This document shows positions 44,701 through 56,165 of a stretch of DNA of 60,000 bases, in pieces; position 1 is the stretch's first letter; each line of letters opens with the position of its first letter. Under the pieces are notes generated by a model. That model was not told the DNA's origin. It did no database searches and worked only from the letters and a program-made list of their open reading frames with translations. The position numbers were made by a program, and so were the translations under genes. The stretch is from Symbiodinium natans (lineage: Eukaryota > Sar > Dinophyceae > Suessiales > Symbiodiniaceae), in contig CAJNDS010002301.1 in the NCBI GenBank assembly GCA_905221605.1, forward strand, positions 12,501 through 72,500. The letters run 5' to 3'.

Positions 44701-47700
44701 CATATGTTCATCAAGGTGTGGGTGTCCTGGTGTCCTCACCCCGATCCGATGATCACTACCATCTCTTTCATTCATATTATTGTTCTCGTTCTTATTTTTA
44801 TGATTTCTGTTTTTGACGCACCTACTTCAATGTTACTACCCATCATTGTGCCGAACATGTCTAGGCCCGGCTTGATAGAGTTGCAGTTCGGGGTCGAATT
44901 CTCTTACAGCTGGTTCCGTGCCTCTAGTGCAAGAAGCAACGCCAACAGCAGCGGAAGAGAGAGAATAAGCGCGCTGCGGCCATAAGCCTCAGTTTGGATT
45001 ACGTGCAGACTTCGGTGGGAATGTTGCTGGGCTTATGCCACGAGAGCTCACTGTTTCTGTCGGCTTGGCTTGGAGGGGGGGATAATCACAGCATTCATAC
45101 GGCGACCATGCCCAGACCACCGGTATTTCAGCGTCTCTGTCTCTGTGTCACAAAACGTCCATGCCTTTGGCGAGCATGCCCAAAGCATTGGTCTCTGTAC
45201 AACATGCTGAACAAGGATTGTTGACGTCTCTGGAGCAAGCAAGCTTCAACAATTTCGACCACATGGTTCCTAAGCTCTCGCCATCACTTTGCGCGATATG
45301 GTACGAATGGTACGATCATGGAGACATTACGGTGGCTGGGCAAAACGCACTTCGGCTATATGTCGCACAACCTTCGGTGAAAGATCAACCGGTCTTGCAC
45401 TCTGAAACCTCCCCGAGCAAAAACCCCTTCTTGTGCTTGTGTGAAACCTACAGCCAATGCGGGCCTTGTAAACGGCCCAGGCCAGCAGCCACCGAACAAG
45501 CCACGCGAAGTTGTCGCCAAGCCTGCGTCGGGGCTTCGCGTTGCGAGAGGGGAGTTTTGGGGGGCGTTGACATGATGCCATGGGAGCATGTGACAGCCCC
45601 TTGCGTAGTTTGGCCTCTGGGATCGCTCCCCACCTCTAAATTACAGTGTCTTCAGTACAGGACGTCGCAAGTTCCCATGCGTTGCTGTGAATTCCATCAC
45701 TCATCCGTACGATGCCAAGACAGTTCGTCGTTAAGAAGTCCATGAAGCACCAAGCGGCATAAACCCCATAGCCCTGTAGGTACATGCCGGCACACGGGGC
45801 GCATTTTTCCGACATATATACATCTACCTCTGGAGATGACATTGCCGCAACCCCTTAGATGCTGAACCCTCAGTGCTGCCCCAGCTGCAGATTTCCCGTA
45901 ACAGCAATCAGGAACTGAGCGCCGAGGGCTGATGGGGTCCTAGACAGTGGTTCGTGTTTAGATTCATTGTGTGTAGGCTTTCCGAGTTCTTGAGTGTACG
46001 ATCTAGTTCTTTGGCACTGCAGAGAAAGTGTACCCGCCCCTGTCAATCCGCAAACAGAAGAAGCATGTCAGATTCCAATAGCGTTTCGTGTCCCGACCGG
46101 GGGGGGAGCATGTGGTTAAAAGGGCTGGACTCCTGCAGAGGAACCTTGAAACCAAATCGCATCCCTCAGAATTTGTTTTTGCATTGGGGGGGGGGGGGGG
46201 TTATAATTGAGTTCCGGGACTTTTGAAAAACAACATGCGAGGGGGTTTATAAATACCAAGTTAACATTCAAGTCAAAAGCCTTGTCGATCAGATGGCGCA
46301 GCTCTCTGGAACTCACCCCTCACAAAGCAAACCGTTGCAACAGTAGTCGTCCTGGCACTTTGAGCCTTGTACCGCTGTCTTCCAGGCACGGCCACCTCGC
46401 AAAGTTCAAGAACTATGACACCCCATTTGGGGCGGAAGTAAGGGGGACCGTTCATGTAGACTCCGAAATAGCAGGATCCCCCTAAAGTAAGCACCCCAAG
46501 AAGGTACCCGTTTGAGGCATTAAAGGCTCGGCACCTGGGTCACCTCGGCGGTCTTGGGCTGCTCGCCCGACACCGCAGCCCCCAGCTTTGAGGCCAAGAG
46601 GGCCAACTTGGCGATGGTACTGTTGGTGTACCTGTTGTTGTGACTTGTGCCATCAACACAGGTGTACTTGATGACTCAAGTATCGAAGAAGAAGGCTTGA
46701 ATGACGATTTCAATGTTACTTTCAACTGTCATTGCATTGCTGTCAGTTTGCATGGCCGTCCCTGGCAGTTGTACGCCAAGCTCTTTGCGCAAGAGCGAGG
46801 TCGCTTTCCCAGCCAAGAGGGAGTTGCCACCTACCAGCGGCCAATCTGCCTCCACGCTGAGGCCTTGGTGGTTTTCTTGAGGAGAGTATGCAGAACTGGC
46901 AGCACTTCGGACATCTGCGAAAGAAACAAGGAAAGGCGTACTTAAACCGAAGCCAGGAAGCTCTGGGGTGCTCGGTCCAACACCTGGCCCCAAACTTCCC
47001 GGATCTTTTCTTCCAAAGCATCGCGTGGCTCCACCACCAGTGCGGCCTCCTCGCTCTCCCCTTGTGGCTCTGGCGGTGCTGGGAGCGCCTTGCGATCAAT
47101 CTTGCCACTGGCCGTGCGCGGCATGGCTTCCAAGAACACCACCTGTGGGCATCGTCGAGGGCTGACTTGCACTGAGATTAAGTGATTAGTAACGATTCGT
47201 AACTCAGTAGATTACTACTTTTGGAAGGCGATCAAAGCGAAGGCAAAGCCTGCGCGGGCACCATGTAGGCAGGAAGGCGACTGGTGCAAGCAGACCGCAA
47301 AGTCGCCTGATCGCCTCCAGGCATGATCACGTAGGCCACCAGCCGCTGCTGTGTCCCTTGCCTGGTCACATTGGAAGGGTCTTTGTTTCGCCCAGACCAG
47401 AGGTTCGTGATCCCCTCGCTTGTCTATGTGCTTGTGATATTACGACAACAGAGAACAAAATCATGCATGGCTTTTGAGCATCGGGTGCCCGACGACGACG
47501 CACACAGAATTCTTCGCTCCCGCCGCACGCAGCGCTTCCTCGATCTCCCCAAGCTCGATGCGGAAGCCGCGGAGTTTCACTTGGAAGTCGGCCCGGCCCA
47601 GGAAGTCCAAGATGCCGGACTCTCGCCACCTCCAACAGCCAATGAACAAACAAGCGCATGGCTCAGATCTCTCTGCAACTATACAGTCTCCTCATGTCTC

Positions 47701-50700
47701 CTCCCTCTCTCTCTCTCTCCCTGTGTCTCTCTCTCTCTCTCTCTCTCCCTCTCTCCTCCGGATGCAACGGCAGGCAACGATCTAAAGCCCATTTTGCGCC
47801 CCGCCTGGCCAGATCCCCGGAGGCGTAAAGCCTCGTGCCCTGCGCCCCTGGAAAGCGGTCGAGGACGAACTTCTCTTTGGTCAGCTCCGGCATGCCCAAG
47901 TAACCCCGTGCGATGAAGTCCCCGCCGAAGTAGATCTCACCGGGCTCCCCGATACCAGCCAGTCCCCCCGAGCTGCAGATGAGGATCCTGGACCCCTCCA
48001 TGGGCTCTCCGATGGGCATGCTCTGCCTTGCAAAGGCTGTAGACTCACTAGATGACACCATGACACATCCCAACCCTTCGGTAGATGAAGATCTTGGGGA
48101 GGGAGCTGGATACCACTCTGCAGACAAAGGTGCAGGATGCGCCCCATGGGGAGGCGCCAAACTGTCATCTCGCCTTTCCAAAGCTCTGAGGACTGAGGAC
48201 TGCAGTTGACCACAGAAGGCTCGATTAATATGGATTTTTTCTCCGAAATTCGGGGTACCTTCTTGGGGTCCTGATTATAAGAAGAATCCTATTCTTTGCA
48301 ACAAGGAATCCTAAGCCACATTGTTCTGAAGTCTTGACAGGTATGTGCAAGACCCCTGTCCTTCAGATGTTTTGGCTTGAGGTTTAGCCCTCGCCACCGA
48401 GCTTAGGTTTACCCTTAAGGCCCTTTGTAGCCTTGCTTGGTCAAACTTAGGTTTTGCTGATCTGCTGAGGGGTCTCCTCGTGATTTCGGATGGGGCGTGT
48501 CACCCATGGTTCAGTTATATCCAGGGTTTTCTGAAGGCTGTCGCCAGCACAATTGGGGTCTTCGGACCGTGGTGCCATCTGAGGATGCATTAAGGATGCA
48601 CGCAGCAATCGCTGCCGGGCTCATAGCCTGTCTCTCCATGTTACGCTAGGCTTGGGACTGGGATACCCCTCGCTGCGAACTCAAAGTCAAAGTCAAAGAC
48701 ATCATCAACCACATGATGAGCACACCCCTGCCAGGATAAATTCGCAGTTCAGGGTATGGAAAGCCAGAGTGCCACAAGAGTGCAGCAGGAACCTTCCGTG
48801 GGGCCGTAGAGGTTGTCCAGCGAGCAGTGGGGCAGGAAGTCAAAGAACTGCTGGGCGAGGCTGGGCGGCAAAGCCTGGACATTCTGTTGCTGAATGATGC
48901 AGTGTTGGGTGGGAAATTGCTGTGCAAGTCCCGCCCGATGAACTTGTCTCTGATGGGATTCCCCCAAGCTAACTTGTCTTTACAGACATGTGGGCAAAGG
49001 CCTCCTATAGCTGTCACTGCAGTAGTTCGTACCTTCGTATCGTGATCTGTGTTTGCCGGGCACCCTGCAGCTAAAACACCCCGTAACTCCCTCACTACGG
49101 CCTCGCCGCATGTGATGGCAGCGTTGAGGTCTGGCCAAAGTTTGACCTTGATATGTCTGTCTTGAGTCTTGAGGTCCTTTTTGCAAGTGTGGATGGCCAG
49201 CTAGCCTGTCTACAAGCTTCGCACTCTGACCGGAGCTTGCAGATCGGAGATGATTTGGCATGGAAGCTGGCATGTGTGAGATCCGAATGGCTTGTTGATC
49301 TTCGAACTCGAGCTCCGCAAACTCGAGCAATGCCCGGAGGACTGATGGAACGAACACCTGCTTCAAGGTTGCACGGAGAACTTATTGGCTATCAGGCGTT
49401 TTTTGCACCCTTTGCAGGATTCTTCAGCTGGTTGACGACACCGGGGAATTTTCAACGAAATCTTGAAACCGGACAGGCATCTCTGTCGAGCATTACCGGA
49501 GACACTTCTGAAGTGGAAGCCCGTGCGATCGACGCGGCACAGTGGCACCATCGCAGTGCGTTGCACTCTGAAGCAAGCGCAAACCACAAGCCATAAGCAA
49601 CCACCAAGGCCACTTTGAAAGCCTGGAAGGGAACCCAGCCTGGGTGCGCACGTGATACTGCTCCGAGAGCTGCCACAAATACCTGGAGCATTGCCTATCT
49701 AAACGGCAGAGGGTGTCAACTTGAAACCACAGGGTGGCCCATGTCTCGCAATCTAGCGGAATGCTGCAGGATGCTTGTGGTGAGTTGCAGAGAACTACGT
49801 CTAGATCTGCATCAATATCGACATACACCACCCCCATGTAGTTCAAATCTCATGAAGCACAGGTGCTCCATGTCCTTCTCCCCATCGGGACGGCAAAGGA
49901 CCAGAGTGCCGCCCACTGACAGAGGCCAGAAGATCTCCCACTCCGAGAGGCCGAAGGTGTAGCCTCATCGAAGGTTGGGTCCAGAGAAGATTTCTCCACT
50001 GATTATAGTACCCCCCCCCCCCCCAATAGAGTCCCTATTAAGGACTGCTAGTACAAGGGGGAACATCCCAATTCTCCACACTTGAGGTGTTCGAAGTCAT
50101 TTTCTCAGCTCCAGTTCTGGACTGTTCGACGCCTGGACGCTACACAGCTACGAAAATAAAGAGACTCTGTGTTTTTTGACTGTGTAGCGTACAGGCATCG
50201 ACCAATCCAAAACTGAACCAGAAGCCGGGGAAGCACAGACCTGGAAGACGACAGTCCAAGCCAAGCTTCTCTTTTCCGGGGAGGGGGGGGGGGCATTAAC
50301 CTGCAAAAACCTCTATCAACCCTAACCCTATACCCTAAACCCCAATCCCCTTCGAGCAGAACCCTAAGCCAGAAATCCATGAACCCTAAATCCACTACTA
50401 GACCTTAGAAAAGGAGCAGAGTACGGAGAAACGGAGTTCGAAGCTATGGAGTGCGGAGCGACGGAGTATGGAGCAACGGAGTACAGAGCAACGGAGTGGA
50501 GCAGGTTAGTGGACGCCGTGTCCACCCACAACGCACATGTCATATTCAAACTTGAGCGAGAACTTCTACATTGATGAGGGGTCTGGATCCGAAGCTCTGA
50601 GACTAGAAGCGGGTCGGGCTAACAGTTTCAACAGCAAAGCGCGTACTGTCCGAAGTGAGCTGCTGTGCTTCAGGATTCCGCACTCGCCGGCCGTCATCTG

Positions 50701-53233
50701 CCAGCGATCCTGAAACCAAAGGATGCGGTGCACCAGCCCACGATGTTCCACCACAACTCCTTTTGGCTTGCCGGAGGAGCCAGAGGTGAAGAAACAGTAC
50801 ACAGCACTGGTGCTGCTCGGCTCTTTGGCGAGGAGCTGCTGAGGCAACTGAGCTTTTAAGTGCCTTTGCCTGATTTCCAGTATCTTGCAGGTTCCCGTGT
50901 GATCGCGCAAGATGGACTGCAGCCGATCTGCAAAGCCAGGGCCAGCGCAGGCTGCGCGGGGAGCACATTGAGTGATCACCTCCAGAACACGGTCGTCTGG
51001 CCACTTGGTGTCCAAGGGCACGTAGCCTCCCCCAGCAAAGAGGATCCCGAAAATGGCGATGATCATCTCTATGCAGCGCTGTGACATCAGCGGTACTAGG
51101 CTGTCCGTTGTGACGTCCGCGGACAGAAGCTCCGACGCTACTTGCCCTGCTTCTGCCGCCAGCTGGGCATAGGTCAGAGATTTTGAGTCTTCAATGATGG
51201 CCGTCTGACTGGGCACGCTGGAAGCCTGCTCCTGGAAAAAGTGATGGATGCACCTATTCGAATCCAGGTACCTCTCCGACCTTTGGTCACTCAGATCCAT
51301 CAAGAGCCACTGCTCCGGCTCACTGGGAAGCTCCAGAAGTCCAGCTGTCAGACTATGGTCTGCATACAGAACCACTTCCAAGTGCTGCAAGACCCGGCTG
51401 GCGATGGCGGGGCTGAAGAGGCCTTGCTCGAAGAAGAGTGTGCTCACGAGACCTTGCTCTTGAACCTCGCAGTGTAGCTGAAGCATGAGCTGACCCTTGC
51501 CAGGAGGTGCTGTCCAAGTCAGGTCTGTCCCCCCACCCGGCCCGAACATAAAGCCCACCCGGCACTTCAGGACCTCGGCTGGAACAGCTGACCAGCAGGA
51601 CCGGGCATCAGCCAAGCGATTGCGGTATGCGTCCGCGGCCTGCTGCAGTGTCAGCTGCTCTAAGCTCGCAAGCCGCAGGGCCACTGTACTATCCTGGGCC
51701 ACTGCAACGAGAACCTCCTCGGCGCGAGAATAGCGACAGAGCAGGAGGATCCACGCTGCGAGGACCAGCTCTGGCTCGAAACTTCCACCCAAAATCCGCT
51801 GAACGCTGCCTACCTCATGGGTTAAGTAGGCATCCAGGGGGTGCAGAGGCGGGAAGTTGAGCTCGAAGACAGGTGCGTTCTGAAGCTCCTTTGTCCAAAA
51901 CACATCCGGATCCAAAGACTCATTGAACCCACCAGCATCCTCAAATATGGCCGGCTCCTCCGAAGCCACAGCCGGTTCTTCTGTTTCAGGCTGTGGCTCG
52001 ACTTGCCCGACAGGCTCGACATGCTCGCAAGGGGTCTCTGTGGATGTATCAACCCGCCGCTGCCGGAGTCCTTCAGATTCGACAGCCTCCGTGCTCGCCT
52101 CGGCCTCAGCCGATGAGGCGGAGACCCGTTCACACAGCAAAGCGCGCCGCGACACGCTGGCACCAATTGTACCATCCGCCTCGATGGTAAGGAACATGCC
52201 CGAAAACTGTCCGAAAAGGACGACATCTCGGTCATCAGCTTCGCTGCCGCGCGCAACGGAAAACCTTGGCTGACGTGAGCGCGCCTCAACCAAGCACAGG
52301 AGGCTTTGTTGAGAGGCCGATCGGCCACAGTGTATGCACTCAAGAAGAACCAGAGCAGAGGCATGAGAAATCAAGGGTTGCCAAGAACGAAGGGCATGAC
52401 TCAAGCTCCGATGGTCGCACGAAGTTGGGGCGTTCAAATTTCGAAACTTTATGGTGGAGCGTGCGCCGTGAAATTTCGGAACCCCGGGATTGATTGGCTG
52501 ATTGATTGATGTTCGTCGCTTAACCGTATTGCGACGAACCCAGAAGTACGGCATGCGCGGGACTTTGCGCGTTTAAGCCTAAGCTGCGTGAGGAGGAGGG
52601 TTAAAGGTTCACCACTCACGAACCACGCAGCCAATGCGGCTTCCAGATGTTCAACGCGCAAATTTGCGAATGTGTGTGTGTGTGTGTTGTGTCGTGTCGT
52701 GTCGTGTCGGGTTCTGCGTTTTGGCTCCTCCCAGCCAATGTGCCAAACCCAAACACTACACCCTTCAATGGATCCCAACAGAAACTTGGCAACCGCAGTG
52801 ATTGCTTTGGCACTCTAAACCTGGAGAGTGGCAAACCCTACGCCCTACAAGGAGTGACAAAGCCTGAATCAAGAAGGAACGGCAAAACTTCAAAATGCAA
52901 AACCAGCGAGACACTTAGATGGGATCTTGACCGCGTGTTCTTACCGGACGAGTCATGACAATCGAGCGCCTGGCTCTAAACAGGACTCCTCGACGTGTCT
53001 CCTGTGCTACACTACACCCAAGATCCCACCCTTTTGAATCCAGACTATTTACGTCAGCTCAAGACCCTATCCAAAACCCTAAAGGCTAAACCCTGAAAAC
53101 AAAAACCCTGCCCTACCAGTGGGACGTTGGCTCCGGGGCACAAGGTGCGAACTCCGCCATGTTTGCCCTGCAGGTCTCCGCCCTTCTTCTGCAGCCGCAG
53201 GTAGCCAGACTCAGACTTAAAGCAGAGGATGTC
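40594..53233 (-). CDS. Single-module NRPS-like synthetase with Pls/PosA-type membrane domain
   Basis: Domain order: beta-trefoil-like units (53233-53117 and start of 52269-50664), a C-lobe-only condensation remnant without HHxxxDG, adenylation (A) domain, carrier domain, then a membrane domain with left-handed beta-helix. A motifs: [28 protein letters not shown] (52269-50664); [14 protein letters not shown] (from 49963); [10 protein letters not shown] (from 49357); NLYGPTE (48874-48793); [15 protein letters not shown] and YASGDL (48075-47805); [20 protein letters not shown] (47629-47480); RLPAYMVP (47361-47250); GKIDRKALP (47142-46984). Carrier serine lies in [10 protein letters not shown] (codon at 46820-46822), helix 3 in 46631-46535. 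Beta-helix exons: 43142-43052, 42891-42788, 42640-42584, then 41734-40594 with the last membrane spans and stop. Most neighbouring A exons join in phase; short exons are still missing. It probably activates and tethers one small acid and passes it to the membrane domain; the product is unknown. No start codon identified. Confidence 0.85.
43981..44013 (+). repeat. Interstitial telomere repeat, perfect CCCTAAA array
   Basis: Four exact CCCTAAA units and a fifth partial unit, in an intron of the NRPS-like gene (between 43142 and 46535). Confidence 0.95.
44139..44242. repeat. Foldback element with C-tract loop, complete copy
   Basis: The left arm starts GGGATGTTCCCCCTTTTGC and includes AACAGTCCTTAATAGG; the right arm contains the inverse (CTATAAAGGACTGTTAG, then GGGGTAACATCC). 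The arms are about 43 bp with a few mismatches and enclose a loop centred on C13 between two TATA-like stretches. A partial copy lies at 49999-50070. It lies in an NRPS-like gene intron. Confidence 0.85.
44574..44706 (+). repeat. TA-rich microsatellites
   Basis: Several (TA)n runs separated by unique bases. Confidence 0.9.
45128..45225 (-). repeat. Dispersed ~90-bp repeat, inverted copy
   Basis: On the minus strand it reads TTTGGGCATGCTCGCCAAAG and GGCATGGACG, then TTGTGACA. This matches the direct copies at 56530-56800 (TTTTGGGCATGGTCGCGAAA and GGCATGGGCG). Confidence 0.7.
46184..46201 (+). repeat. G-tract
   Basis: G run of about 14 in an intron of the NRPS-like gene, next to TTATAATTG. 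Confidence 0.9.
47695..47757 (+). repeat. CT-rich microsatellite
   Basis: (CT)n interrupted by CCCT and TGT, in the intron between the two NRPS-like exons ending 47805 and starting 47629. On the coding strand it is a GA repeat. Confidence 0.9.
49999..50070. repeat. Foldback element with C-tract loop, partial copy
   Basis: It contains GATTATAGTACC, a C15 run, then TCCCTATTAAGGACTGCTAG and GGGGGAACATCCC. This matches the loop and right arm of the copy at 44139-44242; the left arm is missing. Confidence 0.8.
50318..50345 (+). repeat. Interstitial telomere-type repeat (CCCTAAA)
   Basis: Decayed CCCTAA and CCCTAAA units, next to a G12 run at 50282-50293. Confidence 0.8.
50412..50506 (+). repeat. 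Short minisatellite, GGAGCAACGGAGTA-type unit
   Basis: About six to seven imperfect 10-19 bp units containing ACGGAGT. In an NRPS-like gene intron. Confidence 0.8.
52671..52710 (+). repeat. Microsatellites (TG)n and (GTGTC)n
   Basis: Seven TG units followed by four GTGTC units, in the intron between the first two recognised NRPS-like exons. Confidence 0.9.
53068..53095 (+). repeat. Interstitial telomere-type repeat (CCCTAAA)
   Basis: Two units with a decayed spacer. Confidence 0.7.
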
Positions 53234-53864
53234 CTCAACATGTTTGATGGCGCAGGCGTGGCTCAAACGTCTAGCTTATAAACTTTTTCTGACACAGTGC
53301 CAAGGAGAGATGCAGCCCCAAAGCTACATTATCATCCTGCAACGAAAGTCTGTAACCTTACATCGAATGCCACTTTCGCATGCGCGAGCCTTCTGGATCC
53401 TTTCTGCTTGTGCTGATACTGTTGGTGTGCAAGACAGCCACTATCTGTATACCGGATGTTGCCTTCAGCGAGCAATGGTCATGGGCGTTTCAGCAATACA
53501 TTTTGCCGTACTCGCACCGAACTGTGCAGCAAAGTGTTGTTCGAAAGACCCCCCCCCAAGGGCCGTGCCGTAAGGCATCGTTTCGTACCAAGACCCTGCA
53601 AAATTTACGGCAAACACCGTCGTAATGCAGCAACCACACCGTATCGGTGCTAAAGAGTCGCTGCATGATGATGGGTTGAGATGCCGTATCGACAACCGTG
53701 TCTCGATTTCCATGGCCTGAGCTGCAGAATGCCTGTTGTGAGTGCCTGAAGCTTCAAGAGATTTGCAATGGGTGGCAACACGGCCTAGAGTTGTCCGTAG
53801 TCTACAGTATCGTAGAGGCGATGGCAATGGTGCGAAAGCACCCTGCGAAGTCTAGACGGACTTG

Positions 53865-54332
53865 TCATTCGTAGCAGCGCTGCCTTAGGACCCTGTCTAT
53901 CCGCTTGACAACAGTTCCATGGCATGTGGTGCTGACAATGCTGTCCTGGGCAAGACAGGAAACGGTCAGCGGACCGATCTGGATGTCGGGCTGATCAAAC
54001 CGTCGTAGATAAACGACATCTCCAGCTGCCAGGACAGGGCCGCGACTCCAATGTGTCCACATTCCTCGGCCTTTGCCCTTCCCTGCCTTGCCTGCCTTAC
54101 CTCTTTCCCAGCCCCCCATGCCAGTGCCTTTGGGCCAGCCCTTCCCCAAAGCCTGCTCCCCTTTCGCAGCTCCGCCCCAGCCACCACGCCACCACCCTTT
54201 CTGAGGACCTCTGCTGTCGCCTTTGCTCCAGCCTTCGCCGGAGAACTCCCCTCCTTTGCTCCACGCACCCTTGGCCTTGCCCGCACCTTTGCCTGTCCAT
54301 TTGCCCTTTGATGTCGACGCCATGTTGACCAT
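53865..54332 (-). CDS. Small Gly/Lys/Trp-rich protein with basic N-terminal half
   Basis: The minus strand is open from ATG 54332 (a second ATG at 54323 starts MASTSKGKWTGKGAGK) to a stop at 53865. The first about 95 residues are made of Gly, Lys, Trp and Ala blocks such as KGWWRGGWGGAAKG. The last about 55 look like a small folded beta domain (DVVYLRRFDQPDIQIGPLTV). KG-rich segments are common in nucleic-acid-binding proteins, so RNA or DNA binding is possible but unproven. It lies 630 bp upstream of the first recognised NRPS-like exon on the same strand. I cannot exclude that it is part of that gene, but it has its own start and stop. Confidence 0.5.
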   Translation of the reverse strand: MVNMASTSKGKWTGKGAGKAKGAWSKGGEFSGEGWSKGDSRGPQKGWWRGGWGGAAKGEQALGKGWPKGTGMGGWERGKAGKAGKGKGRGMWTHWSRGPVLAAGDVVYLRRFDQPDIQIGPLTVSCLAQDSIVSTTCHGTVVKRIDRVLRQRCYE

Positions 54333-54552
54333 ACTCTGTACAATGGGCGAGCCTAGAAACTGCGGAGTGCAACGGGTGGTCCTGATTTTGGCAACAGCCT
54401 AGGATGTGCACAGCACAGCTTTTATGTCGCCCTGGCACTGATTTGGAGCTGGCACATTCTAGGCGTGACTGCACCACGTACTGTGACTGCAGCAATCACT
54501 TGACTCAACGACGGCTGTGGGGCCACCTGAGCAGCGCCTCCGGCCATGACCT

Positions 54553-54680
54553 GTCACGATGGATGTCAGGCAAGTCCAAGTTGCAGGGAAGCTTCAGCGC
54601 TTGAAGAGAGTTTACACAAATCCGGCGGATGAATGCTTCGTCATAAACAATAACTTCATCTGACAGAAAAGGCAATGCAG
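54553..54680 (-). CDS. Possible exon, function unknown
   Basis: After a polypyrimidine acceptor (CCTTTTCTGTCAG) the minus strand reads DEVIVYDEAFIRRICVNSLQ and ALKLPCNLDLPDIH, ending at a GTGACA donor. No family recognised. It lies upstream of the Gly/Lys/Trp-rich gene. Confidence 0.4.
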
Positions 54681-55730
54681 CCAGCCCAACGCATCCGAAG
54701 GAACACGCGTTCCTCATGGTGACCTGCATGCAAAGACTCCGGTGGCAAACGCGGCTTGCTTGATCAACTCTCGCTGTTCGCCGCAAGCCTAGCTACGTGA
54801 GCCTTTGTTGGCGCGTCTTGAAGAGCGAAGTAATTACATGTATGAGTTCATGGATGCCAGGAATAGTGCGAATGCGCCGAATTCACCTTTAGCCTCCAGG
54901 CTAAGCTTGCGCTAGGACTTGCTTCTGCCTCTCTTCTAGGCGCTGTTGTCAGCAGGCATTCGCATTCCACCAGCTCAATGCGTCAAAAGATTGATTGTCC
55001 AGTGTGCCAGTACTTTCCTATGTGGTGTTATGTAGATGTTGCTACTCTTTCGCGGGCCCAAGCATTATTCGAATCGGGAGGCAGCCGCGCACCCCGGCAC
55101 AGTGAACCCAACCAGGCCAGCTCCAACAAACGGTCCGAAGGCGATGTGTCCATCAGGTCGTCGTGGTTCAGCACCACCCCTCAGGCACTGCTTGTTTTGC
55201 TGTTCCGCAGGGTTGAGGCACGAGGCCTAGAGGTTTGTTGCACTCCGTGTGCGTGCAAGCTGGGGACTATTTACTATTTGTACTTAAATAACACTCAGTA
55301 TATCTCAGTATGCCATTTACGAAACCTGAGCTGAGGCCTTGACAAAAGGCCGTCGAAGGCTAATTAGGTGAGAGCGCTTCCCGCCCCTCACCCCTCATGA
55401 ACCTTCGTCTGATCCGAAATTAAGCCTGAAGCTGTAGAGGTTAAAAGCAAAGGCTTTTCCTGACCGGCCGAGCCAGGAATGTGCGAGAAAGGGCGCAGTT
55501 GGGGACCGGGCGCAGAACCCACGACTATTCAACTGCAAAGCCAAGCTCATGAAAGCCATGCTATCCAGCTGGGGGCAATTCTCCCGGAGCCATAGGAGTT
55601 GATGTTCAGCCTCAGTTTGAACTCTTGCTGAGATTCAGTATCGGGACATTTTGAAGTTGGCGGGTGTTCATACTAAGCCATGAAGCTCAGTGCCCAATGA
55701 ACTGCTCATGGAAACCCCGGTCCAACGGAG

Positions 55731-56165
55731 ATGCAAAGAACAACCTTCAACGCATCCACACCGAAGAGGAGCATAATTCCATGGGTAGGCTATGATAAGC
55801 TGGATGTCATTTGCATGCTATCGCACTCCGCACGCTTGTTAAAATGGGCTGTCGAGCGACAAGGTGAGCTGTCGACTTCGGTCCACCTCCGCAGGATGGC
55901 TTTTGCTGTGATGTTGGGGCGTTCAAACCCACAAGAAGTCGCAAAGATACAGAGCCCAGTACCAGGATACAGGGTCCAGTACCAGGATTGTCAGTTCAAC
56001 CCTCCCCGATTGTTTCTCGCCTCTTGGAGAACCCAGGGTGCCGATGTTGCTGATGCCGGCTTGGTTCGCATCTGCACCCTGACGTACAATCAGCGCTTCG
56101 ACGCATCGCAAAGTTTCAAGGAATGGATAGGAAGGGGCTGCCCAGAGGACCCTGATTTAGGATGA
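55731..56165 (+). CDS. Possible plus-strand frame of 144 codons, function unknown
   Basis: Open from ATG 55731 to a stop at 56165, with a fairly protein-like middle (MLSHSARLLKWAVERQGELS). It would be the only sizeable gene on the plus strand, has no recognised domain, and contains a short internal direct repeat (CCAGTACCAGGATA, near 55958). Treat as weak. Between 54.8 and 55.7 kb I see nothing else. Confidence 0.2.
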   Translation: MQRTTFNASTPKRSIIPWVGYDKLDVICMLSHSARLLKWAVERQGELSTSVHLRRMAFAVMLGRSNPQEVAKIQSPVPGYRVQYQDCQFNPPRLFLASWRTQGADVADAGLVRICTLTYNQRFDASQSFKEWIGRGCPEDPDLG

